64,000 bases of DNA, taken from positions 5,145,019 to 5,209,018 of the forward strand of contig NZ_CP088930.1 of assembly GCF_027594825.1 (NCBI RefSeq). The letters are read 5' to 3'. This document shows positions 16,974-25,628 of this stretch, in pieces. Every line of letters starts with the position of its first letter. Within the stretch, counting starts at the first letter, position 1. This DNA comes from Serratia liquefaciens. Its GTDB lineage: Bacteria; Pseudomonadota; Gammaproteobacteria; Enterobacterales; Enterobacteriaceae. The notes under the pieces were generated by a model. That model was not told the DNA's origin, ran no database searches, and saw only the letters and a list, made by a program, of their open reading frames with translations. The translations under genes were made by a program, and so were the position numbers.

Positions 16974-18317
16974 TCAGGGCTGCTGCGCCGGACGGCGGGC
17001 GATAAAATACAGGGTGATCAGCGCCAGCAAGCTGGCGATCATCACGTACCAGGCCGGCGCAAAGCGGGTGCCGGTATTCTGGGTCAACCAGGTAAGGATC
17101 GCCGGTGCAAAGCCGCCGAATACCGTCACCGCCAGGTTATAGGACACCGACATGCCGCTGGCCCGGACCTGGGTAGGAAACAGGTCGGACAGTGCCGCAG
17201 GGGCCACGCCGACGAACAGCGACACCAGCATGCAAAACAGGGTCTGTACCAGGATCAGCATCGCGGTGGTGTGGTAAGCGTCGAGCAGCAATAACAAGGG
17301 GTAGCTGGCAACCAGCAACAAGGCGGCACCGGCCTGCAGGATTTTCAGGGTACCGATGCGATCGGACCAGGCACCTGCCGCTACGCAGCAAACCACCATA
17401 AAGCAGTTACCGATCAGCGCCGCTAAAAACGCCTGATGGCTCTCGAAATGCAGCACGCGCTGAACGTAAATCGGCATATAGATAATCAGCGCGTAGACGC
17501 TGACCGCCCACAGAATAGACAGCCCGGTGCCCAGCAGCACGGCCTGACGATGGGTTCGGAACAGCTGTCTCAGCGGCTTTTCCGGAGCGCATTGCTCCCG
17601 CTGACGCCGGGCCTGCTCTTCGGCAAACAGCGGCGTTTCTTCCAGGGTTTTACGCATCCACAGGCCAATCGGAGCGATCGACAAGCCGATGATGAACGGA
17701 ATACGCCAGCCCCAGTCGCCTACCTGTTCGTGACTGAGCGTCAGGGTGACCGCGGTGGCGACCAGAGCGCCCAGGATATTGGAGATCCCCATGCTGGCCT
17801 GCAGCCAGGAGGCGTATTGGCCTTTCTGGTGCTCGGGGGCGTGTTCGATTAAAAATGCGGCCGCGCCGCCCACCTCGCCCCCGGCGGAAAACCCTTGCAG
17901 CACCCGGCCGCACAGGATCAATAAAGGGGCGCCTATGCCAATAGCGCTGTAGGGCGGTGCAAAGGAAATGATCGCCGTGCCGACCGCCATGGTCATGATG
18001 GTCAGGGTCAGGGCGGCCTTGCGGCCAACCCGATCGCCATAAGCGCCGATTACCAGGGCGCCGAGCGGGCGAATGACGAAACCGAGACCGAAGGCCAGAA
18101 AGGCTTCAAAGAGTTGGGTGCCGGCATCGTTGGGGTGGAAAAAGTTCTGCGCGATGTACACCGCGAAGAAGGCGTACACCGAGAAGTCATACCATTCCAG
18201 TGCGTTGCCGATAGAAGCGGCGGCAATCGCTTTGCGCCCACGGCTTTTGCGCGGCGTAACGGCGGCGTCGGCAGCCAGCAGGGGGGAGATGGGCGGAACC
18301 GTGCTTTTATTCATCAT
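16974..18317 (-). CDS. MHS-family transporter of the ergothioneine cluster
   Basis: A 447-residue, 12-helix MFS protein of the metabolite:H+ symporter family, with SIGNALEWYDFSVYAFFAVYIAQNFF and RPLGALVIGAYGDRVGRKAAL. The start overlaps the stop of the upstream hydratase gene by four bases, so it belongs to the operon. The family includes the betaine transporter ProP, and ergothioneine is a histidine betaine, so uptake of ergothioneine is plausible. If the lyase really works in the periplasm, the cargo could be thiourocanate instead. Substrate is inferred from context only. Confidence 0.75.
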   Translation of the reverse strand: MMNKSTVPPISPLLAADAAVTPRKSRGRKAIAAASIGNALEWYDFSVYAFFAVYIAQNFFHPNDAGTQLFEAFLAFGLGFVIRPLGALVIGAYGDRVGRKAALTLTIMTMAVGTAIISFAPPYSAIGIGAPLLILCGRVLQGFSAGGEVGGAAAFLIEHAPEHQKGQYASWLQASMGISNILGALVATAVTLTLSHEQVGDWGWRIPFIIGLSIAPIGLWMRKTLEETPLFAEEQARRQREQCAPEKPLRQLFRTHRQAVLLGTGLSILWAVSVYALIIYMPIYVQRVLHFESHQAFLAALIGNCFMVVCCVAAGAWSDRIGTLKILQAGAALLLVASYPLLLLLDAYHTTAMLILVQTLFCMLVSLFVGVAPAALSDLFPTQVRASGMSVSYNLAVTVFGGFAPAILTWLTQNTGTRFAPAWYVMIASLLALITLYFIARRPAQQP

Positions 18318-19969
18318 TGTTCTCCGCGAGGCAGTGAGATATAGGGCAGGGATTTTTCGGCAATCTCATCGAGCGACTCCTGATAACCGGCGTCGGCGTA
18401 TCGCATCACGCCGGTACTGGTGTCGTTGGTCATCGACAATTGCAGGCGTTGCTGCGCCGCGGCGCTGCCATCGGCGATGGTGGTGACGCCTGAACTGGTC
18501 ATATAGCCGCTGTAACCGCCGCCGCCGGAGTGGATCGCCACCAAATCCGCCATGGAGGCGCAGTTGACCAGCGCATTGAGCAGCGGCCAGTCGGCGATCG
18601 CATCGGAGCCGTCCTTCATCTTTTCGGTCATGATATTCGGGTGAGCCATCGCCCCGGCGTCGAGATGATCGCGGGTGAAGGCGATAGGCCCGGAAAGACG
18701 GCCGTCCGCTACCATGCGGTTCACTTCCAGCGCCAGCTCGGTGCGTTCCCCGTGACCGAGCCAGGCGATGCGCGCCGGCAGGCCTTCAAAGGGCACATGT
18801 TGGCGCGCCAGGGTGATCCAGTTACTGACGATGCGGTTATCGGCAAAGCGTTGCAGCAGGTAGTCGTCGATCACCCGAATATCGTTGCTGTCGTTGGACA
18901 GGGCAATCCAGCGGAATGGGCCGATGGCGCGACAAAACAGCGGCCGCAGGAAGGCCTCGGTGAATATGGGGATCTCGAATGCGCGTGCCACGCCGCCCTG
19001 GTGTGCGTGGGTGCGGATAAGATTGCCGTTATCGAACACCACCGCGCCGCGATCCATAAAGCCGATCATGGCTTCTACGTGTTGCACGATAGAGCGGCGG
19101 CTGGCGTCCATCAGCGCATTGATATCCGCCTCGCGTTGCGCCGCCACCTGCTCAAGGCTGTAGCCGGCGGGGACATAGCCGTACACCAGGTCGTGCGCCG
19201 CCGTTTGGTCGGTAACGATGTCAGGAATCACGCCGCGAGACAAAATCGCCGGGTAGACTTCGGCAGCATTGCCCAGCAGTGCGACCGACAGCGCCTCTTT
19301 GCGCTGTTGTGCGGCGGCGATCATCGCCAGTGCCTGGTCGAGATCTTTTGCCTGGTGCTGTAAAAAGCCGTTTTTCAGCCGTTTGTCGATACTGGCCTGA
19401 TTGACCTCGACGGTCAGAATTGCCGCGTTGGCCAGGGTGCCCGCCAGCGGTTGCGCACCACCCATGCCGCCCAGCCCGGCGGTGAGGATAAAGCGGCCGC
19501 GCAGATCGTCAGCGAAATGCCGTTCGGCGATGCGCGAGAAGATTTCATAAGTCCCCTGGATCACCCCCTGCGAACCGATGTATTGCCAGTCGCCGGCGGT
19601 CAGACCGCCCCAGCAGATCAGGTTTTCTTTTTCCCAGCGGTAGAAGTTCTCCGCCTTCGCCCACTGGCCGACCATATTGCAGTTGGCCATGATCACCAGG
19701 GGGGCATTAGCGTGGGTCTGCAGCACGCCGATTGGCTTGCCGGATTGCACCAGCAGCGTTTGGTCTTCACGCATGGTTTTTAACGCATGAACAATGGCAT
19801 CGTGTGACGGCCAGTCGCGCGCCGCACGTCCCAATGCCGCATATACCACCAGTTCGTCGGGGTTTTCGCCAACGGCCAGCACGTTTTCCAATAGACGCAG
19901 CAGCGCTTCTTGCCGCCAGCCCAGGCAGCGCAGCTCGGTGCCCGAGGTCACTTCAAAGGTTCTTTTCAT
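18314..19969 (-). CDS. Probable thiourocanate hydratase (urocanase paralogue)
   Basis: A 551-residue urocanase-family protein. The NAD-binding GLGGMGGAQP (165-174), VTDQTAAHD, GPFRWIALS and GVMRYADAGY are kept. The urocanase signature FQGLPxRICW reads FEGLPARIAW (394-403): the conserved active-site cysteine is alanine (402) and the glutamine is glutamate. This differs from HutU and suits a related substrate. In the published ergothioneine route, such a paralogue hydrates thiourocanate to a thiohydantoin-propionate. It overlaps the genes on both sides by four bases (desulfurase upstream, transporter downstream), so it is tightly coupled to them. Confidence 0.8.
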   Translation of the reverse strand: MKRTFEVTSGTELRCLGWRQEALLRLLENVLAVGENPDELVVYAALGRAARDWPSHDAIVHALKTMREDQTLLVQSGKPIGVLQTHANAPLVIMANCNMVGQWAKAENFYRWEKENLICWGGLTAGDWQYIGSQGVIQGTYEIFSRIAERHFADDLRGRFILTAGLGGMGGAQPLAGTLANAAILTVEVNQASIDKRLKNGFLQHQAKDLDQALAMIAAAQQRKEALSVALLGNAAEVYPAILSRGVIPDIVTDQTAAHDLVYGYVPAGYSLEQVAAQREADINALMDASRRSIVQHVEAMIGFMDRGAVVFDNGNLIRTHAHQGGVARAFEIPIFTEAFLRPLFCRAIGPFRWIALSNDSNDIRVIDDYLLQRFADNRIVSNWITLARQHVPFEGLPARIAWLGHGERTELALEVNRMVADGRLSGPIAFTRDHLDAGAMAHPNIMTEKMKDGSDAIADWPLLNALVNCASMADLVAIHSGGGGYSGYMTSSGVTTIADGSAAAQQRLQLSMTNDTSTGVMRYADAGYQESLDEIAEKSLPYISLPRGEQ

Positions 19970-21057
19970 GCGGCATCTCCCGTCGGCAGGTAGCTGCGTA
20001 AGTCAATCCCGAGGGTTTTCTCTACCGGGGGATAGACCGCCGGATCGGTGACCGACGAGGAAAGCGGGAACTGCGAATGATGCATATGGAAAATCACCAC
20101 TTCCATGCCTGGCTTTAACTGCCCGGCGCTGATCGGGTTGCCGGCCTTGTCGAGGGTGGTGATCACGTCCGGATAACTGGCGAGGCGCTCACCGTGGGCG
20201 TCTTCCACCGCCATATGTTCATTCATGATATGGATACGGCGCAGGTCCTTGCCCTGGCCGACAGTCACGATGCCGACGTCAAACGCCTCTTCGGTATAAC
20301 GCAGGCTGTTGGCGGCCACCTTACCGCTGCCGATAATATTGCCGCCGGTGTGGCGACAGATGGCCTCGACGATGCCGTTGCCGTTTGCCGCCAGAATGCT
20401 TTCGCCCAAGGCAATCGCCTGGCTGATGCCCCCCAACGCAGCGTGTTGGCGTACGTAGGCGGCGGGGATCGGGTTGCGACAGCTGGCGATAAAGCCGCCG
20501 GACATGTCCGCCGCTTTGCGCAGCACCGGCGACACCTTGGCCGTGGCGCCTTTCACCACCAGTTCGATATAGGCGTTGTTGGCCCGATTGCCGCCGACGG
20601 CAGCCTGGATCATCGGTTCAGGGCTGGAAGCCAGGCCGATGGAGCCCATGTCGCCGGTCGGGTGGGCACGCAGATCGCCGACCGCATCGACGACTTTGCA
20701 ACCGAGGATCGCGGCAGGCAACCAGCCGTTGAGGGTGCTGGACATGCCGTTCTGTCCGACCATCAATCCGGCGATAGGGGCGCCCAGTTCCTGCTGCACC
20801 AATTGCACGGCCTTAACGTAGTCGACGCCGAGCATTTGCCAGTCGGTCAGGCCGCCGGGTGCGCCAATCGCTGCCGCGGTAGCGATCCAGTCGTTATCGT
20901 TCAATTCCTCGAGGCTGACCAGTTCCGGCCGGCCAATGGTCACCGCCAGTCGCCCAAGCTCCAGGCCGTGGGCAACCCAACCGCCACCGCCGCAGGCAAA
21001 TACCGAACCGCCTTTTACCGCGGCCTCCACATCGCTAAGTGTTAAAACACGCCCCAT
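19966..21057 (-). CDS. DUF917 protein, probable thiohydantoin desulfurase
   Basis: A 363-residue DUF917-family protein. The family contains S-methylthiohydantoin desulfurase and the desulfurase that turns the thiohydantoin from ergothioneine into hydantoin-5-propionate and hydrogen sulfide. Visible landmarks are FACGGGGW (residues 20-27), PTGDMGSIGLAS and a glycine-rich GGNIIGSGKV. It is the first enzyme gene of the minus-strand operon and overlaps the hydratase gene. About 200 bp upstream, before the LysR stop, lies a TAACA-N3-TGTTA site that may control the operon. Confidence 0.75.
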   Translation of the reverse strand: MGRVLTLSDVEAAVKGGSVFACGGGGWVAHGLELGRLAVTIGRPELVSLEELNDNDWIATAAAIGAPGGLTDWQMLGVDYVKAVQLVQQELGAPIAGLMVGQNGMSSTLNGWLPAAILGCKVVDAVGDLRAHPTGDMGSIGLASSPEPMIQAAVGGNRANNAYIELVVKGATAKVSPVLRKAADMSGGFIASCRNPIPAAYVRQHAALGGISQAIALGESILAANGNGIVEAICRHTGGNIIGSGKVAANSLRYTEEAFDVGIVTVGQGKDLRRIHIMNEHMAVEDAHGERLASYPDVITTLDKAGNPISAGQLKPGMEVVIFHMHHSQFPLSSSVTDPAVYPPVEKTLGIDLRSYLPTGDAA

Positions 21058-21185
21058 GGTCTGTGCTCCTGAAAGTATCGGTGAGATTGCGCTTGAATGA
21101 ATAATCTGTGAATAGTTGCGCTACCGGAATTCGATACTAGGGGGCGGTTAACCAAAATGTCGCATTACTTTTTATCACCTGCGTA

Positions 21186-21198
21186 TAACACAATGTTA
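21186..21198. promoter_or_regulatory. LysR-type box upstream of the desulfurase operon
   Basis: TAACACAATGTTA is a T-N11-A dyad (TAACA-N3-TGTTA). The same dyad with a different centre lies at 22174-22186, next to the lysR start. A degenerate third copy lies near 21148-21161. The adjacent LysR protein is the likely binder. Confidence 0.55.
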
Positions 21199-21259
21199 AC
21201 CCATGCTTCAGGCGCAAAAAATGAGCCGCCATCATCCTGGGGAACGGCGATGAAATGCG

Positions 21260-22156
21260 TTAGCGCGACCAGTGGATCTGCACGGATTCGAGGGTGGCAA
21301 TAAACGCCTGAGCCAGCCGTGACAGGGGCTCATACATGCCGTGAACGATGCTGATAGGGGTTTTGGCGGTGGGTTCGATGGGCCGGAAAACCACCTTGGT
21401 CCACACCGGGCCGTTGGCGGTAATTTCATCGATCAGCGCAATGCCAACCCCGGCCTGTACCAGCGCGCAGGCGACGTGGATCTGCTGCACCTCGACGGTA
21501 GGGCGCAGAATGATGTCGGCGTCGCTTAACAGTTTGCGCACCAGTTGGCCGATCGGGATCTCAGCGCCGTAACCAATAAAAGGCTGGTCGATCAGATCCT
21601 CGATCCCTATCACATTTTTGGCGGTTAATGGGTGCGAGGCAGGCAACGCTACCACCAGCCGGTTTTCATACAGCTGGCGCGAATGCACGTTGGGATGGCC
21701 TTCGTGCAGAAAAGCGACCCCCAGTTCAACCTGCTGCGTCAGCACCGCCTGCAGCAGCACGTCCGGGATCATGGTGTGCAGGATCACCCGCGCTTCGGGC
21801 AATTGTGCGTGGAATTTGGCGATGGCGCTGGGGATCAGTCCTTGCCCCAGGCTTGGGCTGCAGGCGATACGCAGATGGCCCATACGGTTTTGGATTAGAT
21901 CCTCTGCCACTTCGTTAACCCGCTGAACGCCCTGATAGACCGAATTGACCTCGACAAACAGGTGGCGAGCCTCCGGGGTCGGGTACAGTCGCCCCTTGAT
22001 GCGTTCAAACAGCGTCAGACCCAACCGTTGTTCGGTGTAGCCGATCAGCCGGGATACCGCCGGTTGTGAAACGTGCAGCAGCTTGGCGGCACCGCTGATC
22101 GAGCCGGTCAGCATGATGGCGCGGAACACTTCGATTTGCTTGAGGTTTAAACGCAC
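21260..22156 (-). CDS. LysR-family regulator of the ergothioneine cluster
   Basis: A 298-residue LysR protein: helix-turn-helix at residues 1-60 (LKQIEVFRAIMLTGSISGAAKLLHVSQPAVSRLI) and a substrate-binding effector domain. It sits between the minus-strand operon (desulfurase, hydratase, transporter, lyase) and the plus-strand hydantoinase and carbamoylase genes. Matching T-N11-A dyads lie on both sides of it. This position makes it the natural regulator of both units. The inducer is unknown; ergothioneine or thiourocanate would be logical. Confidence 0.85.
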   Translation of the reverse strand: MRLNLKQIEVFRAIMLTGSISGAAKLLHVSQPAVSRLIGYTEQRLGLTLFERIKGRLYPTPEARHLFVEVNSVYQGVQRVNEVAEDLIQNRMGHLRIACSPSLGQGLIPSAIAKFHAQLPEARVILHTMIPDVLLQAVLTQQVELGVAFLHEGHPNVHSRQLYENRLVVALPASHPLTAKNVIGIEDLIDQPFIGYGAEIPIGQLVRKLLSDADIILRPTVEVQQIHVACALVQAGVGIALIDEITANGPVWTKVVFRPIEPTAKTPISIVHGMYEPLSRLAQAFIATLESVQIHWSR

Positions 22157-22173
22157 AGCCCCTCCACGATGGT

Positions 22174-22186
22174 TAACATTTTGTTA
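22174..22186. promoter_or_regulatory. LysR-type box between lysR and the hydantoinase gene
   Basis: TAACATTTTGTTA, the same TAACA-N3-TGTTA dyad as at 21186-21198; the two sites share 14 of 15 bases when flanks are included in the same orientation. It lies 17 bases before the lysR start. Confidence 0.55.
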
Positions 22187-22332
22187 TGCACGAGTGATAA
22201 ACAAGCATAAGACAGAATAGACAGCCTCACCCTACACTGGCCTGACTGTCGGCACAATCGACCGATTGATAACCTGAGATATATGCATTTTTATGCATTT
22301 ATTCTATGCAATGGAATAAGAGAGGTGGCGCT

Positions 22333-23712
22333 ATGAATCTGAGTCAACGGCCAGAACTGGTGGTCAAGGGCAATCTGGTGGATGCCGAGCGGGTGACTCC
22401 GGACGGCTGGCTGGCCATCGCCGGCGGTAAAATCATCGGCAGCGGCAGCGGCCAGGCACCGAAGGCCCCGCAGGTGATCGACGCCGGCGGCAAGTGGATC
22501 CTGCCGGGGGTGATTGACGGTCAGGTGCATTCCGGCAGTCAGGCGAATCAGGAAGGATTGGGCTGGGCATCGCGGGCGGCGGCGGCGGGCGGTATCACCG
22601 TGATGGTTGATATGCCTTATGACGATCCGGAGCCGGTGGCGTGCCGTGCGCTGCTGGAAGCAAAAATTGCCGAGGTGGAGCGTGACTGCCACGTCGATGT
22701 AGCGCTGTTTGGCACCCTGAACGCAACCTACGGATTCGATGCCGCTGCCGGACTGATTGAAGGCGGGGTATGTGCCTTTAAGTTTTCCACCTTCGAAGCT
22801 ACGCCGGGCCGGTTTCCTCGGGTAGACGAAGACGACCTGATGCATGCCTTTGAGCTTATTGCGCCGACCGGGCTGGCCTGTGCGGTACACAACCAGATGC
22901 AGGAGCTGACGCGTAAAAATATCCAGCGAATGGTCGAGGCCGGCGACACCGGCTGGGATGCATTTATGCGTGCTCACACGCCGCTGATTGAAAATCTGGC
23001 AACGGCGCTAATTTATGAAATGGGGGCGGAAAGCGGGGCTCGCGCCCATGCGGTGCATGTTTCCACTTCACGCGGTTTCGAACTGTATCGGATGTATCGG
23101 CAGGCAGGCTACCCGGTCAGCATTGAAACCTGCGTACAGTATTTGATGCTCAACCATGAACAGCATACCCGCCAGTTTGGCGCCAAGACCAAACACTACC
23201 CGCCGATCCGTCCTAAAGCGGAAACCGAACTGTTGTGGAGCCATATTGCCCAGGGCGACTGCACCTTCGTTTCTTCCGATCACGTCAGCTGGGGCCTGGA
23301 GCGCAAAGGGGACGACAACGTGTTCAAAAACGCCTCCGGCGGCCCCGGACTGGAGACGTTGTTGCCGGCGTTGTGGACCGGCTGCGAGCAGCACGGCATT
23401 GCGCCGACCACCGTCGCACAGTTGCTGTGTCGTAACCCTGCACGGCATTTTCTGCTCGACGATCGCAAAGGGGGCTTTGACATAGGTATGGACGCCGATT
23501 TCGTGGTATTGCGGCCCGAGCGCTACAGATTCGATCCCGCTAACAGTTTGTCGGCGGTGAAATGGAGCGCCTTCGAAGGCATGGAGTTCAGCGTACGGGT
23601 GGAAGCCACCTATTGTCGCGGCCAGGCCGTCTTTGCCGAGGGCCGCATTCTCAATTCGCCGGGGGCGGGACAGTTTCTGCGCCCGCACGCCGCCGATGGA
23701 GCAGGCCAATGA
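22333..23712 (+). CDS. Hydantoinase (dihydropyrimidinase family), probable hydantoin-5-propionate hydrolase
   Basis: A 459-residue cyclic amidohydrolase. The metal site is recognisable: the carboxylated lysine Lys150 (CAFKFS), His186, His242 (VHVSTSRG) and Asp316 (SSDHVSW). The usual first HxH, however, reads Gln64-Val-His66 (IDGQVHSG). In the ergothioneine route a homologue opens hydantoin-5-propionate to N-carbamoyl-glutamate. The ATG at 22333 has AGAGGTGG upstream; an earlier ATG at 22306 lacks one. The stop overlaps the next gene by four bases. Assignment to this substrate rests on context; a general hydantoinase is the alternative. Confidence 0.78.
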   Translation: MNLSQRPELVVKGNLVDAERVTPDGWLAIAGGKIIGSGSGQAPKAPQVIDAGGKWILPGVIDGQVHSGSQANQEGLGWASRAAAAGGITVMVDMPYDDPEPVACRALLEAKIAEVERDCHVDVALFGTLNATYGFDAAAGLIEGGVCAFKFSTFEATPGRFPRVDEDDLMHAFELIAPTGLACAVHNQMQELTRKNIQRMVEAGDTGWDAFMRAHTPLIENLATALIYEMGAESGARAHAVHVSTSRGFELYRMYRQAGYPVSIETCVQYLMLNHEQHTRQFGAKTKHYPPIRPKAETELLWSHIAQGDCTFVSSDHVSWGLERKGDDNVFKNASGGPGLETLLPALWTGCEQHGIAPTTVAQLLCRNPARHFLLDDRKGGFDIGMDADFVVLRPERYRFDPANSLSAVKWSAFEGMEFSVRVEATYCRGQAVFAEGRILNSPGAGQFLRPHAADGAGQ

Positions 23713-24959
23713 CCGAGTTAATCAACAGTGAACGCTTATGGGCGCGAGTCAATCATCTGGCGCAAATGACCTTGCCGGATGTGCCCTGGACGCGGCGGGC
23801 CTTTACGCCATTGTTCAGCGAGGCGCGGACCTGGCTGGCGGAACAAATGAAGCAGGCTGGGCTGACGGTGACGCTGGACGAAGGCGGCAATCTGATCGGT
23901 CGGCGCGCCGGGCTGCGCAACGATCTGCCGCCGCTGGTGACCGGCTCGCATTGCGATACCGTGGTGGGCGGCGGCCGCTATGACGGCATTATCGGCGTGC
24001 TGGCGGGGATTGAGATGGCCCATGGTCTGCACCGGCAGGGGATAGTTTTGCAGCACCCGTTTGAGGTTATCGACTTTCTGTCCGAAGAACCCAGCGACTA
24101 CGGTATTTCCTGCGTGGGCAGCCGGGCGATGAGCGGTGAATTGGACGGCGGCATGCTGGCGTCCAGAAACGCGCAAGGCGAAACGCTGGCACAGGCGATG
24201 ACACGTATTGGCGCTCAGCCGGAAAAACTGACCCGGCCACTGCGCCTGCCGGGCGGTACCGCCGCTTACGTCGAGCTGCACATTGAACAAGGGCCAGTGC
24301 TGGAGCGCCAGCACCTGCCGATTGGCGTGGTGACGCATATCGTCGGCATCCGCCGGGTGTTGGTGACGGTGCTTGGGCAGCCGGACCACTCCGGTACCAC
24401 GCCGATGGATATTCGTCGCGATGCTTTGGTCGGGGCAGCGCATGTGATTGAGCAGGCGCATGCGATGGCGTTAAAGCAAAGCGGCAATCCGCATTATGTG
24501 GTGGCGACCGTAGGGCGCATCGCCATGACGCCAAATGTCCCCAATGCGGTGCCAGGGCAGGTAGAGCTGATGCTGGAGGTGCGCAGTGACAGTCAGCCAC
24601 TGTTGGACACTTTCCCGGAAGCGCTGTTGGAAAACTGTCGGCCACGTTTGCAGAGTCTGGATTTACAGACGCAATTGCAACATGTCAGCCGCGCACGGCC
24701 TACTGCCTGCGCGGAAACGGTGATGCAGGCGATTGAGGGGGCCGTGCAATCGCTGGGGGTCGCCGGCCGCCGGCTGCCGAGCGGTGCCGGGCATGATGCG
24801 GTTTATATGGCGTCGACCGGGCCGGTGGGGATGGTGTTTATTCCCTGTCTGAATGGGCGTAGCCATTGCCCTGAGGAGTCGATTACCGAGCAACAGCTGG
24901 CCGACGGGGCCAGGGTGCTGGCGCAGGCATTGCTCAACCTGGATAAGCAGCTTACGTAA
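23709..24959 (+). CDS. M20-family amidohydrolase, probable N-carbamoyl-glutamate hydrolase
   Basis: A 416-residue Zn-dependent hydrolase of the N-carbamoyl-L-amino-acid hydrolase / allantoate amidohydrolase group. Metal ligands are visible: GSHCDT (His81), GRYDG (Asp92), SEE (Glu126-Glu127), ELHIEQGP (His191) and SHCPEES near the C-terminus. The start overlaps the hydantoinase stop (ATGA), as in hydantoin-utilisation pairs. It would release L-glutamate, carbon dioxide and ammonia from N-carbamoyl-glutamate, ending the ergothioneine route. The substrate is inferred from neighbours. Confidence 0.8.
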   Translation: MTELINSERLWARVNHLAQMTLPDVPWTRRAFTPLFSEARTWLAEQMKQAGLTVTLDEGGNLIGRRAGLRNDLPPLVTGSHCDTVVGGGRYDGIIGVLAGIEMAHGLHRQGIVLQHPFEVIDFLSEEPSDYGISCVGSRAMSGELDGGMLASRNAQGETLAQAMTRIGAQPEKLTRPLRLPGGTAAYVELHIEQGPVLERQHLPIGVVTHIVGIRRVLVTVLGQPDHSGTTPMDIRRDALVGAAHVIEQAHAMALKQSGNPHYVVATVGRIAMTPNVPNAVPGQVELMLEVRSDSQPLLDTFPEALLENCRPRLQSLDLQTQLQHVSRARPTACAETVMQAIEGAVQSLGVAGRRLPSGAGHDAVYMASTGPVGMVFIPCLNGRSHCPEESITEQQLADGARVLAQALLNLDKQLT

Positions 24960-25007
24960 TACGCTGCCTGATAGGGAGGAACAAGAAGAGAGCCTATGCC
25001 CGAGCAA

Positions 25008-25080
25008 TGAACCTCCGTATACGGAGCCGTACGTACTGTGGCTTGAGGACGGCGGGAGTTATCCCGCCGACTACTCGATG
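25008..25080 (+). mobile_element. Probable 3' end of a group II intron (domains V and VI)
   Basis: The segment TGAACCTCCGTATACGGAGC (start), then GTACGTAC, GAGGACGGCGGG-N6-CCCGCC and CTACTCGAT follows the pattern seen at the 3' ends of bacterial group II introns: a domain V-like hairpin and a domain VI stem with an unpaired A near the end. No reverse-transcriptase gene is present; the bases before it run straight to the carbamoylase stop. It looks like a scar. Some domain V pairs are lost. Recognition is from memory of such sequences. Confidence 0.5.
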
Positions 25081-25104
25081 TCAATGATCCGCTGGGATTA
25101 GGGA

Positions 25105-25605
25105 TTACTGATAGCTCAGGTTAACCTGCACCACGCTGATAAAAGTGCCGGCACTGCTCTGGCCTTTGGGGCTATAAATACGCGCGGTCAGTGGGAACGC
25201 CGCCTTGCGGGCCTTATCGATATCCACCGACAGGCTGGCGTTATTGGCTAGCGTCAGGCTGCTGTCGGCATTGCTCAACTGTAAGGCCACGCCGGTTGCG
25301 GTCCCGCTGCTGGCAAAGGCTTTGCTGTCATCGGGGGCTGGCGTGCCGGTGAAGGTGGCGGTCACCCTGCTGGTGCTGGGGGGGCAACTGCTCAGCGTCA
25401 GGCTAAAGGCTTTCCATTCGCCACCGGTGCCGGCCTGCAGTAGATCCCGCCGCTGAAGCTTGCCCAAGTCCAGCGTCTGGTTGAGGCTGGCATCCACCGT
25501 ACAGGGCGTGGCGGTGATTTTGCTGCTGATAGTGACCTCTGCGGCCTGCAAAGGTTGTCCCCATAGAGCGCTGAGAGCAGCCAGTGCGATAATGCGGGTT
25601 TTCAT
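25105..25605 (-). CDS. Fimbrial minor subunit
   Basis: A 166-residue type 1-like pilin. Signal peptide at residues 1-22 (MKTRIIALAALSALWGQPLQA), a Cys pair (TPCTVD and SSCPPS), and the C-terminal beta strand ending NLSYQ that fits donor-strand exchange. It is the last gene of the chaperone-usher operon starting at 31066. The ATG at 25605 has GGGAG upstream; a TTG further out is less likely. Confidence 0.85.
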   Translation of the reverse strand: MKTRIIALAALSALWGQPLQAAEVTISSKITATPCTVDASLNQTLDLGKLQRRDLLQAGTGGEWKAFSLTLSSCPPSTSRVTATFTGTPAPDDSKAFASSGTATGVALQLSNADSSLTLANNASLSVDIDKARKAAFPLTARIYSPKGQSSAGTFISVVQVNLSYQ

Positions 25606-25628
25606 CCTGCTATCTCCCTGCAACTGGC

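Noticed and set aside
18314..19969. Canonical hutU
   Set aside because: The signature cysteine and glutamine are replaced and the gene is embedded with a DUF917 gene, not with the hut block.
22283..22310. ATGCAT repeats ahead of the hydantoinase gene as an operator
   Set aside because: Three ATGCA elements occur, but spacing is irregular (10 and 13 bases) and AT-rich promoters often show this by chance.
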